A stretch of 64,000 bases of DNA, taken from the NCBI RefSeq assembly GCF_002078355.1, contig NZ_CP015363.1, forward strand, positions 930,001 to 994,000, given 5' to 3'. The notes beneath the pieces were generated by a model. The model made no database searches, was not told the origin of the DNA, and saw only the letters and a list, made by a program, of their open reading frames with translations. Numbering within the stretch: the stretch's first letter is position 1; each line of letters opens with the position of its first letter. Both the position numbers and the translations under genes were made by a program. Shown here one piece after another: positions 35,906-45,494 of the stretch. Source of the stretch: Ferroplasma acidiphilum. Its GTDB lineage: Archaea; Thermoplasmatota; Thermoplasmata; Thermoplasmatales; Thermoplasmataceae.

Positions 35906-37588
35906 ATGGAAATAGACAGAAAAGAAAAAACAAATTCCATACCTGACGAATTCTTTAACATAACCGAAGATAACATTAAAAAACTTAGAAATAGGCATAA
36001 CAAAATAAGAAGGTGGGTAATAGCTGATTTTTTAAAACGGAATGCCTGTAGATATCCGGAAAAGGCCGCCCTGATTTTTAACCATCCGGGAAAGGGAGAA
36101 ATTAAATTAACGTATCCTGAACTTGAAGCGAACTCCAACAGGGCAGCAAACGCATTTCTAAACTTAGGAATTCAAAAATACGACAGAATTGCGATCCTGG
36201 CTCATAATACCCTTCATCATGTCTTAACAATATTCGGGGCTGCCAAAGCGGGTGGAATCTATTTAGCTCTTAATTATCTCATGTCTGGAAAGGACCTGGC
36301 TTATTGCATAAACCATTCCGAGGCAAAAGTGCTCATTGTAGAAGATTCATTATATGATAAAATAAAAGGCGTTTTAGGCGATCTGAAAACTGTTAAAACA
36401 TTTATATGGTCAAACCAGGGTTTAAACGATCCACCGCCGGACAATAAGTGGCTGAATTTTGATGAATTGCATGAAACTTTTTCTTCTGAAGAGCCAGATA
36501 TTATCTTAAATATTGAGGATCCGGTAACATTCACCTACACAAGTGGAACCGAGGCATTGCCTAAGGCCGTTGTTCTGTCCAACGAATCACTCATTTCAGA
36601 GTATGTTGGTGCCATTATTGACGGCAAATACAACTCCGATGACATAAACCTTAATCCAATGCCTATTTTTCATGTTGCCCAACGGGATGTTTTTGTAATG
36701 CCCATATTTTATATTGGCGGAACAAACATAATGTTAACAAACCCGAATCCAGAGAACATTTTATGGTATGTAGATAGGTATAAGCCCACAATACTTTTCC
36801 TTGCCCCCACAGTTTGGATTAGCCTGCTGAGATATCCTGATTTTGACAAATATGATTTCAGTTCCCTTACAAAGTGCTACTATGGAGCTTCAATATTTCC
36901 AGAAGAACCACTTAAAGAATTGATGAAAAAGCTTCCTCAGGCCAGGTTTTACAATTACTATGGCCAGACGGAGCTGGCTCCGTACCATACAGTGGCAAAT
37001 CATGAAGATATTTTAAGATTGCCCAAAACTGCAGGAAGAAGTGGCCTGAACATGCAAACAAGAATTGAAGATGCCAATCATAATGAGATAATTGAGCCAG
37101 GCATTCCAGGAGAGGTCACGGGAAGGGGAGCCCATGTTATGCTAATGTATTTTAAAGACCCGGAAAAGACGGAAGAGACGTTTAAGCATGGATGGTTCCA
37201 CACCGGAGATATTGGATTCATGGGCAACGATAGATATCTTGAGATAGCTGATAGGAAGAAAGATATGATTAAAACCGGGGGAGAAAATGTCTCTAGCAGG
37301 GAAGTTGAAGAGGCAATATTTAAACATCCGGACATCTCGGAAGTTACCGTTATAGGTTTGCCACACAGGAGATGGGTAGAAGCCGTCACAGCTATAGTGG
37401 TACCCAAACCTGAAAGAACTATAAACCCGGATGAAGTAATAGAATTATGTAGAAAAGAGCTCTCACCTTTCAAGGTTCCTAAGGCTGTGATAGTTATCAA
37501 GCCGGATGAACTCCCAAAATCGCCATCTGGAAAAATATTGAAGAGGGATTTGCGGAATACATTTGCCAATTACTATGAAACAAAATAA
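35906..37588 (+). CDS. Acyl-CoA synthetase (AMP-forming)
   Basis: 560 aa. The P-loop-like A3 motif is TYTSGTEALPKAVV (residues about 210-223; the usual TTG is TEA). A5 is YNYYGQTELAP, A7 GWFHTGDIGF, A8 ADRKKDMIKTGGENVSSREVE, and A10 PKSPSGKILKRDLR with the catalytic Lys. Known: activates a carboxylic acid to acyl-AMP and then acyl-CoA. The thiolase just upstream makes a role in fatty or branched-chain acid breakdown likely. Chain length cannot be told. The A3 change is moderate and should be tolerated. Confidence 0.9.
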   Translation: MEIDRKEKTNSIPDEFFNITEDNIKKLRNRHNKIRRWVIADFLKRNACRYPEKAALIFNHPGKGEIKLTYPELEANSNRAANAFLNLGIQKYDRIAILAHNTLHHVLTIFGAAKAGGIYLALNYLMSGKDLAYCINHSEAKVLIVEDSLYDKIKGVLGDLKTVKTFIWSNQGLNDPPPDNKWLNFDELHETFSSEEPDIILNIEDPVTFTYTSGTEALPKAVVLSNESLISEYVGAIIDGKYNSDDINLNPMPIFHVAQRDVFVMPIFYIGGTNIMLTNPNPENILWYVDRYKPTILFLAPTVWISLLRYPDFDKYDFSSLTKCYYGASIFPEEPLKELMKKLPQARFYNYYGQTELAPYHTVANHEDILRLPKTAGRSGLNMQTRIEDANHNEIIEPGIPGEVTGRGAHVMLMYFKDPEKTEETFKHGWFHTGDIGFMGNDRYLEIADRKKDMIKTGGENVSSREVEEAIFKHPDISEVTVIGLPHRRWVEAVTAIVVPKPERTINPDEVIELCRKELSPFKVPKAVIVIKPDELPKSPSGKILKRDLRNTFANYYETK

Positions 37589-37734
37589 TAATAGAGGTAA
37601 CAATCCAGTGTTTTACAAATTCATACTTTAAGGATTTTCATATTTTTAGTGTTTCAAAAAATCCATCTTAATTTCATAGACATTAAAAGGATAGAAGATA
37701 ACTATCATGGAAGATTATTTAGGTCATAAATTGC

Positions 37735-37765
37735 ATATACAATTTTGTATATAAAATATTTTGAT
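37735..37765. repeat. Copy of the vapBC-1 promoter segment
   Basis: This 31-bp piece around AATTTTGTATATAAAAT matches 15543-15573, the region upstream of vapB at 15518, at 29 of 31 positions. No antitoxin gene follows here. It is likely a relic of a moved or deleted locus. Confidence 0.5.
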
Positions 37766-37786
37766 AATTCCATTTTATCATACCTT

Positions 37787-37815
37787 TATATTTACACAAA
37801 ATTATGAACATAAAC
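37787..37815. repeat. Solo terminal-repeat-like sequence of the IS256-type element
   Basis: TATATTTACACAAAATTATGAACAT matches the left end of the IS at 18746-20038 read on the other strand (TATATTTACACATAATTACATAC) at nearly all positions. No transposase is nearby. Confidence 0.5.
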
Positions 37816-37864
37816 ATTCTTTCATCACTCGATAAACAGAATTTTAAATATTTTCACGATCCAG

Positions 37865-38171
37865 TCGCAAGGAAGCCCATGGCTTTAGCCGTGAGAAGAA
37901 TTGCGAGAGATTTATATAATATTATCCTATTATATTTATAATAAAAACCTCCTGACTCGCATGGATTGTGTCTAAGGTTGCCTGAGGGTTCCGGTGGCAA
38001 CACCGAAGGATGTATAACATACGCCTCTGCCTGACTGGCGAGGGTAATGCCATCATTTGAAAGGACTGGTAAGGGTTGTTCCCTGAAGTCAACCTGCCTA
38101 TTGTGCTCCGTTCCCGCAAGGGGTTGCCATGCCAACAAATCTGGAAGTGCAAGCCCACTGCTTTAGTGGGT
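37865..38171 (+). mobile_element. IS605-type end remnant / stand-alone omega-RNA-like segment
   Basis: About 300 bp of higher GC than its surroundings. At the left, TCGCAA (37865-37870) pairs with TTGCGA (37901-37906) around an inner stem CCATGGC-TTTA-GCCGTG. At the right, CCCACT-GCTTT-AGTGGG (38154-38170) is followed by TAGTTGAC, the form of hairpin that ends archaeal TnpB/omega RNA regions. No tnpA or tnpB frame is present between; a plus-strand frame reads only short TnpB-tail-like peptides with stops. Interpreted as a deletion derivative or MITE-like copy. Confidence 0.5.
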
Positions 38172-38284
38172 AGTTGACTATTATATAGCCCCTGAATGGA
38201 TATATATTCCTATCTGGAGACTACATATTATTTGTCACAGTTGACATAATATTAATATAAAAGTATGTCTTATATGACACATAG

Positions 38285-39628
38285 ATGAAAACACAGGAAG
38301 AGTTAATAAGTATTTTATCGAATTATAACTTCTGGAATAAAGATATTGATACCGGAGTTCCTAGGGATAATTATGTTAATAATATTTTAAGATTTTTAAT
38401 AGATATAAATATAGTAACAGAAACAGGAATCAGGCGATCAGGAAAATCTTATATAGCCAGGCAGGTAGTTAATCGCTGGATAAGATCACATAATAAATTT
38501 GATACCTTAATTATCAATTTAGACGATGAAAGATTTATTGATGCTGATTACAATTTGTTGTTAGATATATATGATGCATATTCAAATTTGGTTAAAAAAA
38601 GTGATAATATACTGATTGTACTGGACGAGGCACAGGAAATCGAGAGATGGGAGCGATTCGTTAGGGGATTAAGCGAGAAGGGTGTAAAATTCCTTATTAC
38701 CGGTTCATCATCAAAATTGTTAAGTTCTGAATTTTCTACCCTATTATCCGGTAGAAGTATTAATATCAACATCATGCCCCTTTCGTTTACCGAGTTTTTA
38801 TCGTTTAATAATATTAAAATTTCAGAGCAAAATGCGATTCTGTTCAATATGGAGAAAATTGCAAAATTGCTTGAAGAGTATATAAAATATGGCGGGATGC
38901 CAGCGGCAGTTCTGCATAAAGACATAAAAGAGGATTTAATAATAAGTTATTTTGACACTATAATTATCCGTGATATAATTGAGAGGTATAATGTATCCAA
39001 TGAACACAATTTAAGATATTTGATTATGTATTATTTAACAAATATCTCATCTACAATCACATATAACCGGATATCCAGTTCTACGAAAAATAATAACAGA
39101 GCCATACCTGTAAAATCTGTGCAACGATATTCTAATTATATTGAATCTACGAATATAATTTCATTTTTAGATATGTTTTCATACTCATTGAAGGAAAAAG
39201 AAAATAGCCCGAGAAAAATATTTTCTGTTGATAATAGTTTTCCTTATATAATAGGGTTTAATTTCAGCGAAAATAAGGGGCATTTTATTGAAAATATAGT
39301 ATTTCAGGAGCTTTTAAGAAATAAATACCTGTTAAATTTTGATTTATATTATTATAAAAATGGTTATGAAACCGATTTTGTGATTAAATTAAAAGCATTT
39401 ATAATTCCATTTCAGGTAACGTATAAACTCAATGAAGGTAATATTCAAAGAGAGATAAAAGGCATAACAAACTTTTGCAAGAATTTCAATTTAAATAGTG
39501 GTGTTATTATAAATTATAATGTGGAAAAGGTTGAAACCGTTGACGGCATTCAAATTCAATATGTTAAATTATTGAACTTTCTACTAAATTCAAATACTTA
39601 CTTGCTGGACTTATTTCATAATAAGTGA
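38285..39628 (+). CDS. AAA_14/DUF4143 ATPase
   Basis: 447 aa. Walker A TGIRRSGKSYIARQ at about residues 47-60, Walker B ILIVLDEAQEI near 117, FLITGSSSKLLSSEFSTLLSGRS. The DUF4143 tail has ETDFVIKLKAFIIPFQVTYKL, the nuclease-like core. Same family as 28126-29343 but longer and clearly diverged. Starts at an ATG just after a TATA-like TTAATATAAAAG about 30 bp upstream, consistent with a near-leaderless transcript. Function unproven; the family is linked to defence islands and mobile DNA, and it stands next to an IS605 remnant. Confidence 0.87.
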   Translation: MKTQEELISILSNYNFWNKDIDTGVPRDNYVNNILRFLIDINIVTETGIRRSGKSYIARQVVNRWIRSHNKFDTLIINLDDERFIDADYNLLLDIYDAYSNLVKKSDNILIVLDEAQEIERWERFVRGLSEKGVKFLITGSSSKLLSSEFSTLLSGRSININIMPLSFTEFLSFNNIKISEQNAILFNMEKIAKLLEEYIKYGGMPAAVLHKDIKEDLIISYFDTIIIRDIIERYNVSNEHNLRYLIMYYLTNISSTITYNRISSSTKNNNRAIPVKSVQRYSNYIESTNIISFLDMFSYSLKEKENSPRKIFSVDNSFPYIIGFNFSENKGHFIENIVFQELLRNKYLLNFDLYYYKNGYETDFVIKLKAFIIPFQVTYKLNEGNIQREIKGITNFCKNFNLNSGVIINYNVEKVETVDGIQIQYVKLLNFLLNSNTYLLDLFHNK

Positions 39629-39751
39629 GATATAAATGAGTTGATGGAGTTTATTTTATACATTTTGAGCTGCACAGATTAAATCTGCCCTTTAAGTGGG
39701 CATTTATTTGGAAATGTAAAAATGCGTTATTATTCATTTCCTAGCCTTTCA

Positions 39752-40138
39752 TTACTTGTCTACACTATTAATTGTCCTCTTAATACCAAGCATGACGGCA
39801 TAATTGCTTATTATTCCAATTGCCAGTAACATATGCAAATATGGAATATATGTTGAGTAGAAGCTATTTGTTTTAAGTATGATAAATCCTGACCCGATTA
39901 TACCGGTTATAACTATCAACAAAATATTAACTATTGCAAGATGGGCAAGCCTTGTTATATTTTTAGTGTACATATAAGATAAAATTGACATGATAAAGAG
40001 AAGTATACCCAGTGATACATGTAAAATTAAAATTTCAGAATGTACGGGGTTTGCAATCTGTGAGAGATAAAATCCAACCATAATTTGTACGAGAGTAATA
40101 CCGGAAGTAGCCCATAAAACGCGTTCGATTTTGTCCAA
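39752..40138 (-). CDS. Four-helix membrane protein
   Basis: 128 aa with four predicted helices (starting about residues 11, 41, 66 and 100). Histidines occur near helix ends (ILHVSLGILLF, RLAHLAIVNILL, YLHMLLAIGII), a pattern seen in small b-type cytochrome or COX15-like heme proteins. This suggests heme binding but is not proof. No neighbour on the same strand. Confidence 0.55.
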   Translation of the reverse strand: MDKIERVLWATSGITLVQIMVGFYLSQIANPVHSEILILHVSLGILLFIMSILSYMYTKNITRLAHLAIVNILLIVITGIIGSGFIILKTNSFYSTYIPYLHMLLAIGIISNYAVMLGIKRTINSVDK

Positions 40139-40544
40139 ACTTCATTACCAGTGTCCATATCTGATCAGGATAATTAAATGTATACTTTATCCAGAATTCT
40201 AGCAACTATGTTTTATGCTTGTATACATTTTGCAGCAGGCCAGAATAATGTTTGGCAATGTAATTTTTTTTTATTGAAATACATAAAAGGAAAGCCCTCA
40301 ATATAAAGCAAATGTAATAGGGAGCATTCAAATGCTAAGATCCACACTTGCTAAAGGAGTTGCAATAATAACAGTATCGAAATTTTGTAAATGGTACATT
40401 ATATTGAATTGAACCAGGAATATGCGATTCGCCTCAATATGATGGAAATATGCACCGGTTCCAATTTATTCTAAAAAATTATATTTGTTGTATTATTTTT
40501 AAAAGAATTTATATAATCTATTCGAACTATATTTTATATCCATT
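40139..40544. other. Intergenic stretch
   Basis: About 400 bp. A short frame after a GGGAGCATTCAA site at 40320 (MLRSTLAKGVAIITVSKFCKW) ends quickly and may be a remnant. No other signal. Confidence 0.35.
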
Positions 40545-41822
40545 TTATCCTATGCATTCCTTGAATATTTCAGTTAATTCTTTTTTATCAAGCATTTTCG
40601 GAGATAATGATATTAACCTTTGCTGCTTCAAAGTACCGTTAACCAGATCCTCTACGTTTTTATCTGAAAATCCTATATCACTTAAATTAGTAGGTATTTT
40701 CAACGCTTTTAACAATTTTATATAGTATTCAAACAATGCATCACCTGTATCACCTGATTCAATTCCAAGGATACTGGATATATCTTTAAATCTATCACTA
40801 TATTTCGATAAATATCTGAATACATATGCAGCAGGAATAGCTGTACCAATTCCATGCGGTACAATAGGATAACCAAAATCATAATCATCCGGATGCCATT
40901 CTTTGATCATACCCGCAATAGGGTATCCCATTGCATGAGGTATGTGTACACCAACATGTCCAAATCCCATGCCAGCTATGCTTGACCCTAACATCATATA
41001 ATATCTGGCTTCAGAGTCATATGGATCGGAATAAGCTCTTTTCATGTAAGTATGTACCCACTTTATTGCTTCCTTTGCAAATAAATCTCCTATGGGTGTA
41101 TTTCCAGTATATACCGGTCTATCTCCTGGATTTACTTTTTGCCTTCCTGTATAGGGTATTGCAGTATATGATTCAATCGCATGATTCAATACATCCAATC
41201 CGGAAGAAGCGGTTACACTCTGTGGGAGTGAATAGGTATTAACCGGGTCTATTATTGCAATGGTAGGTCGTAGGTATGGATTGCTTATGCCTGTTTTTAC
41301 CTTTATTTTAGTAACATCAAATATTGCCACATTTGTGGTTTCACTTCCTGTCCCTGCTGTTGTCGGTATTGCTATGTGCGGTTTCAATGGACCAGGTGGA
41401 GAAATTCCTTTCCCTATAGGTTTGTTAATATAATCTTCTAAATTGCCTTTATATGTATATAATAAATCCATTATCTTTGCGGTATCAATCGTAGACCCAC
41501 CACCTAAGGATATGAACCCATCAATTTTTTCGTCCTTTATTTTTTTATATGTATCTAACCATGCAGTGTCCTCGGGCTCTACCCTTATTTCATCTATTAT
41601 TTTATAATTAATATTATTTTCATTGAGAGAATTTATTAAAGTTTCCATTTGTCTTGATTCACTCAATTTTTTTCCTGCAAAGACCATTGCATTTTTAATG
41701 TTAAGTGATTTTGCCTCATAACCCGTTTCCTTTGTAGAATTTACCCCGAATTTTATTCTAGGTACATTGATTACAAAAATGGAATCATTATATTCAGTTA
41801 TAGATGTATGTATCGGATCCAT
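40545..41822 (-). CDS. Iron-containing alcohol dehydrogenase, hydroxyacid-oxoacid transhydrogenase type
   Basis: 425 aa. N-terminal nucleotide-binding region with ISLGGGSTIDTAKIMDLLYTY, then IPTTAGTGSETTNVAIF, the Fe-ADH signature. Metal-site residues lie in DVLNHAIESYTA, GHVGVHIPHAMGYPIAG and VPHGIGTAIPAA. The GYPI..Y.FGYPIVPHG form matches the ADHFE1/HOT branch, which reduces 2-oxoglutarate with 4-hydroxybutyrate as hydrogen donor. Starts 5 nt after the lactonase gene stop, so they form an operon, plausibly handling a lactone and its hydroxyacid. Confidence 0.85.
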   Translation of the reverse strand: MDPIHTSITEYNDSIFVINVPRIKFGVNSTKETGYEAKSLNIKNAMVFAGKKLSESRQMETLINSLNENNINYKIIDEIRVEPEDTAWLDTYKKIKDEKIDGFISLGGGSTIDTAKIMDLLYTYKGNLEDYINKPIGKGISPPGPLKPHIAIPTTAGTGSETTNVAIFDVTKIKVKTGISNPYLRPTIAIIDPVNTYSLPQSVTASSGLDVLNHAIESYTAIPYTGRQKVNPGDRPVYTGNTPIGDLFAKEAIKWVHTYMKRAYSDPYDSEARYYMMLGSSIAGMGFGHVGVHIPHAMGYPIAGMIKEWHPDDYDFGYPIVPHGIGTAIPAAYVFRYLSKYSDRFKDISSILGIESGDTGDALFEYYIKLLKALKIPTNLSDIGFSDKNVEDLVNGTLKQQRLISLSPKMLDKKELTEIFKECIG

Positions 41823-41827
41823 TTATA

Positions 41828-42637
41828 TCACTCCAGATAATTTGGTGCCCTGGGGTATTTGTTCCAGAGATCCGGATCATGGCCTATTACCATATTGGTG
41901 CCTGTTTTGCCTTTCAATTTTAATTTACCCATATAATCCTGCCATTCATTTGCATTTGATAATAACCATCCCTTTGATTCAGTATTATATTCCTCCGGTA
42001 AATGAAGATAATCACCGGTGAAAATATATTTTTTGTTTTTTGTTTTTACATTTAATACCTGATGGCCCCTTGTATGTCCTCCGGTAAATTCAGCTTCTAC
42101 GCCGTCCATAATTTCAAATTTTTCATCGTTGATAGGGAACCAGTTCGCGTTCCTGAGTGGATCCAAATCAGATATATCATAAGCTCCGCCTTTCCCCTGC
42201 CATAATAATGATAATGCTGATTCAAGTTCCGTTTTCTGTACTATTATAGGTGTTTTTAAATCTTTAAATATTCCAGCCTGGCCTATATGATCAAGATGTA
42301 GGTGAGAAATAACAACAAATGAAATATCCGCAGGTTTGACATTAATTTTTTTGAGCTGGTTTTCAAGCTTATTTTCATCGGATATCCTCGTTATCGGAAA
42401 AGCTTCCATAAGTCCTTTTTCGTGTGTTTTCATTGCTTCAGGAGATATTCCAGTATCAAATAAAATATAACCATCCTTATGCTGTATCAACGCTCCGGAA
42501 ACAGGTATTTCTATCCACTTCTTTTCAGGGTTTCTGTTAGAATATGTCATGGCCCCTCCTGCTGCACCGGGTAGAAACCAGCCACAGTCTCCGCCAAGCC
42601 ATCCATAATCCAGAAGATAAATTTTTTCTGCATACAT
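41828..42637 (-). CDS. Metallo-beta-lactamase-fold lactonase
   Basis: 269 aa. The metal motif is SHLHLDHIG (HxHxDH), with later ligands in GGHTRGH, FTGDYLH and IGHDPDL. GALIQHKDGYILFDTGIS is the typical start of AHL-lactonase (AiiA/AttM) type enzymes. Known: these open gamma-lactones such as acyl-homoserine lactone or gamma-butyrolactone. The downstream HOT-type dehydrogenase, 5 nt away, would oxidise the resulting 4-hydroxyacid, so gamma-butyrolactone or 4-hydroxybutyrate use is a coherent guess. AttM-AttL in Agrobacterium is a comparable pair. Confidence 0.85.
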   Translation of the reverse strand: MYAEKIYLLDYGWLGGDCGWFLPGAAGGAMTYSNRNPEKKWIEIPVSGALIQHKDGYILFDTGISPEAMKTHEKGLMEAFPITRISDENKLENQLKKINVKPADISFVVISHLHLDHIGQAGIFKDLKTPIIVQKTELESALSLLWQGKGGAYDISDLDPLRNANWFPINDEKFEIMDGVEAEFTGGHTRGHQVLNVKTKNKKYIFTGDYLHLPEEYNTESKGWLLSNANEWQDYMGKLKLKGKTGTNMVIGHDPDLWNKYPRAPNYLE

Positions 42638-43129
42638 ATTTGATTACACCATTAGTTAATACTTAAAGATATCTGGTGAAACATAATATATTTATTAGGT
42701 TGATGAGAAAAATAATACCAATTCATAATTAAATACTATAATTCTTATCCTAATAATAGGATTAATAGATGGTGGAACAGATCTGCTGTAATATTAAAAT
42801 TCTGACAAAACCTGAGATGTATAGTCTTTCCAGGTAGAAACACAGGTAATTCAGCAAGATACCTGGATAAGAGTGGGCTACTCGATGTATTGAATAGGTT
42901 ATATCTTAAATTCATTAGTATAAAAAATATAGAATGATTTCTCTTCAAAAATCATCATTAAAGATTGCTTTGCCAGTAATAGTAAATATCAACAGTTGAT
43001 AAATTACCAGACGAATATATACAAACATCTAGATAGAGGATTATTATACAGCGTCATTTTGAAATTACAACAATTGAACTGCTCTATTGGAATGTAAAAC
43101 TTTTAATACACTTTTACATTATTCAAAGT
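42638..43129. other. Intergenic stretch with possible remnant
   Basis: About 490 bp. Short plus-strand pieces from 42765 (ILTKPEMYSLSR; YLDKSGLLDVLNRLYLK) look like a decayed coding sequence in different frames but cannot be named. A TATA-like element precedes the ATPase at 43130. Confidence 0.35.
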
Positions 43130-44509
43130 ATGATACCTGAAAGAATGTTTGTTGATAGAATAAATGAATTAAATAATTTAGAAGATTTGAACAATGAAAA
43201 TAGAGCCCAATTGATCCTGATATATGGTAGGAGGAGAATTGGAAAAACTACGTTAATGTATGAATTTTTAAAAAATAAGGACAACTCTCTATTTTTTATA
43301 GCTGATGCAAGTGAAAACATTCTGGATACATTTTCTGATATAGCATCTGAAAAGTTCAATAATGTTAGATTTCAAAACTGGGATAATTTTTTTGATTTCC
43401 TCTATTCTATATCGAAAAATAATAGATTTATTGTAGTAATAGACGAATTTCAGTACCTAACATCTGTTTTGAAATCATGGCCAACAATATTGCAAAGGCA
43501 TTGGGAAAAATTAAAAACAACAAAAATATTCCTGATTCTTTCAGGTTCCCTGATATCTTCAATATACAGAATTGCAATAGGATACGGAACTGCACTATAT
43601 GGCAGAAAAACTGCTGAAATGAATATAAAGCCATTAAATTTCATTGAGTCCCGTAATTTTTTTAAAACAGATATAAATAATCTTGCTAGAATATATATGG
43701 TTCTGGGTGGTGTTCCAAGGTATCTTGAGGAATTCGATTCTGGAAATATTTATAATAACATAAAGAAGAAAATTCTTAATAAAAACTCATATTTGTATAA
43801 TGAACCAATAAATTTATTACATGAGGAATTTAAAGATTTAACATCTTATTTTGCAGTTCTGGATACAATAGGTTCAGGTGCAACCACTTTTAATGAAATA
43901 TCGTCAAAATCCAGGATAACACAGAATAAACTATCCAAGGTTCTGGACGTATTAATAAGGGCAGAGTTAATAGCAAGAGAGGATTCAATAATCAAAAGTA
44001 ATGTCAGGAATAAACATATTTACTATATTAAGGATAATCTTTTTAACTTCTGGTTTAAATTTGTTTATCCGTTTCGAAGTTTGCTGGAAATGAATAATGA
44101 AGAAGTAGTTATTTCTAAAATTAAAAATGAAATAAGTACGTTATTCGGACATAGGTTTGAGTTTCTAGCTCGAGATTTATTATTGCATAATCAAGATAAA
44201 TTGCCATTTGCCATATCTTATATAGGGAGATCCTGGGGGAAACTTAAAAATAAGGTAGGCAGCAATTCTAATTATGAATTTGATGTGGTAATACAGGACT
44301 CTCAAAAATACCATACCGGAATATTTGAAGTAAAATATAAAGAATTGAGCTATGGAGATGCGTATAAAATAATACAGAATATGCAAGAAATATATAACAA
44401 TATAAGTGTGAATAGCCATCCTGTATTCGGCATCATTGCAAAGAATATAGAAAACAAAGAACTTCTCAGGAAAAATGGTTATTATGTATTTGATCTGGAT
44501 GATTTATAA
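43130..44509 (+). CDS. Archaeal AAA ATPase with DUF234 domain (COG1672)
   Basis: 459 aa. Walker A YGRRRIGKTTLMYEF at about residues 32-46, Walker B FIVVIDEFQYL near 105, sensor ILSGSLISSIYRIA. After a winged helix (SRITQNKLSKVLDVLIRAELI), the DUF234 tail has NYEFDVVIQD..GIFEVKYKEL, a D...ExK nuclease-like core. It is close in layout to the protein at 13233-14663. The role is unproven; the family is expanded in archaea. Confidence 0.87.
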   Translation: MIPERMFVDRINELNNLEDLNNENRAQLILIYGRRRIGKTTLMYEFLKNKDNSLFFIADASENILDTFSDIASEKFNNVRFQNWDNFFDFLYSISKNNRFIVVIDEFQYLTSVLKSWPTILQRHWEKLKTTKIFLILSGSLISSIYRIAIGYGTALYGRKTAEMNIKPLNFIESRNFFKTDINNLARIYMVLGGVPRYLEEFDSGNIYNNIKKKILNKNSYLYNEPINLLHEEFKDLTSYFAVLDTIGSGATTFNEISSKSRITQNKLSKVLDVLIRAELIAREDSIIKSNVRNKHIYYIKDNLFNFWFKFVYPFRSLLEMNNEEVVISKIKNEISTLFGHRFEFLARDLLLHNQDKLPFAISYIGRSWGKLKNKVGSNSNYEFDVVIQDSQKYHTGIFEVKYKELSYGDAYKIIQNMQEIYNNISVNSHPVFGIIAKNIENKELLRKNGYYVFDLDDL

Positions 44510-44729
44510 TGCCAAATTTATTTATGAGTTTTAATTTTAAGATTGCTCAATACTGTTAAATGCCAACAATGAAAACATAATAAGAATAATGTATCCAAAG
44601 GCCTAGGCACATTGAGGGCATACCGTATTTTTTAGAAGTCCCACCAATTCAGATGCAGTATCTGTGATGTTATCATCCCCTACAATTATAGTAGAAATAT
44701 TAATATAAAAAATTTATATAATTATATGA
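44510..44729 (-). other. Gap with short coding-like remnant
   Basis: On the minus strand 44690-44604 reads TIIVGDDNITDTASELVGLLKNTVCPQC to a stop: coding-like, but with no start. Possibly the tail of a lost gene. Confidence 0.25.
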
Positions 44730-45398
44730 ATGTATGATCCGGAGAGAATTAAAGGCAATGTTAAAGAAAAACGGGAAAAAAATAAAAAGATAGCCGTTAA
44801 ACTCTTTATATCTGCTATTTTAATTTATATTGTAATGTTTTCAGTTGAGGCTATTATTTCTAAAAATCTAATAATCAATTATGCATTAATTCTTATATTA
44901 ATAGGTTTTTCAATAGTAATTATAACCTCTGTTAAATTAATAAATAAAATTAATATAAAACTTAATAAAAAAATAGAAAATCGTAGCAACATAAAATTAA
45001 TCGAGGCTTTTGTATTATTATCAATAATTATTAGTTTTTCAGTTTATTATTTATTAAGTAAAAACAATATAACACTTTATATTTTAGTGGCTCTTTTACT
45101 CATTTGTTCAATAATAATATCTAGAATGATGAATATATTTTATAAACTTCTTAATTCAGGGATAATATCAATAAATACTAACTTTAATAAAAATATAAAA
45201 TATTCTACATTAGTGGATGTTGGTGGTATATTACTAATACTTGCTATTGCGGATATTATAATATTATTAATATCTGAAATGAGTAGATTCCTGAATTTAT
45301 TTTCCATATCAATAATAACAATATTTTCTGCAATAATTGTTTTATTAGCATTTTATATTTATAAATCTTATAATTATAAATTATTCAAAATCAATTAA
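44730..45398 (+). CDS. Six-helix integral membrane protein, unknown family
   Basis: 222 aa. A charged N-terminal 24 residues (MYDPERIKGNVKEKREKNKK) is followed by about six hydrophobic helices in three pairs. Ile, Leu, Asn and Ser dominate and there are no conserved charged residues in the helices. A strongly AT-rich codon choice sets it off from neighbouring metabolic genes. No family recognised. TATA-like AATTTATATAATTATATG overlaps the start, consistent with a leaderless transcript. Confidence 0.55.
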   Translation: MYDPERIKGNVKEKREKNKKIAVKLFISAILIYIVMFSVEAIISKNLIINYALILILIGFSIVIITSVKLINKINIKLNKKIENRSNIKLIEAFVLLSIIISFSVYYLLSKNNITLYILVALLLICSIIISRMMNIFYKLLNSGIISINTNFNKNIKYSTLVDVGGILLILAIADIIILLISEMSRFLNLFSISIITIFSAIIVLLAFYIYKSYNYKLFKIN

Positions 45399-45494
45399 AT
45401 TATATTTAAATTGAAATCCATTTATAAATAATACTCCTTTAGGGATACATACTATTAGTTTTCTGAATGTTGAAATTAAATATATTTAAAACAT

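Noticed and set aside
37854-38158. Two minus-strand frames of 78-94 codons in the GC-richer block
   Set aside because: They fall in the IS605-type remnant with hairpins and resemble no protein; open frames are expected by chance in GC-richer DNA.
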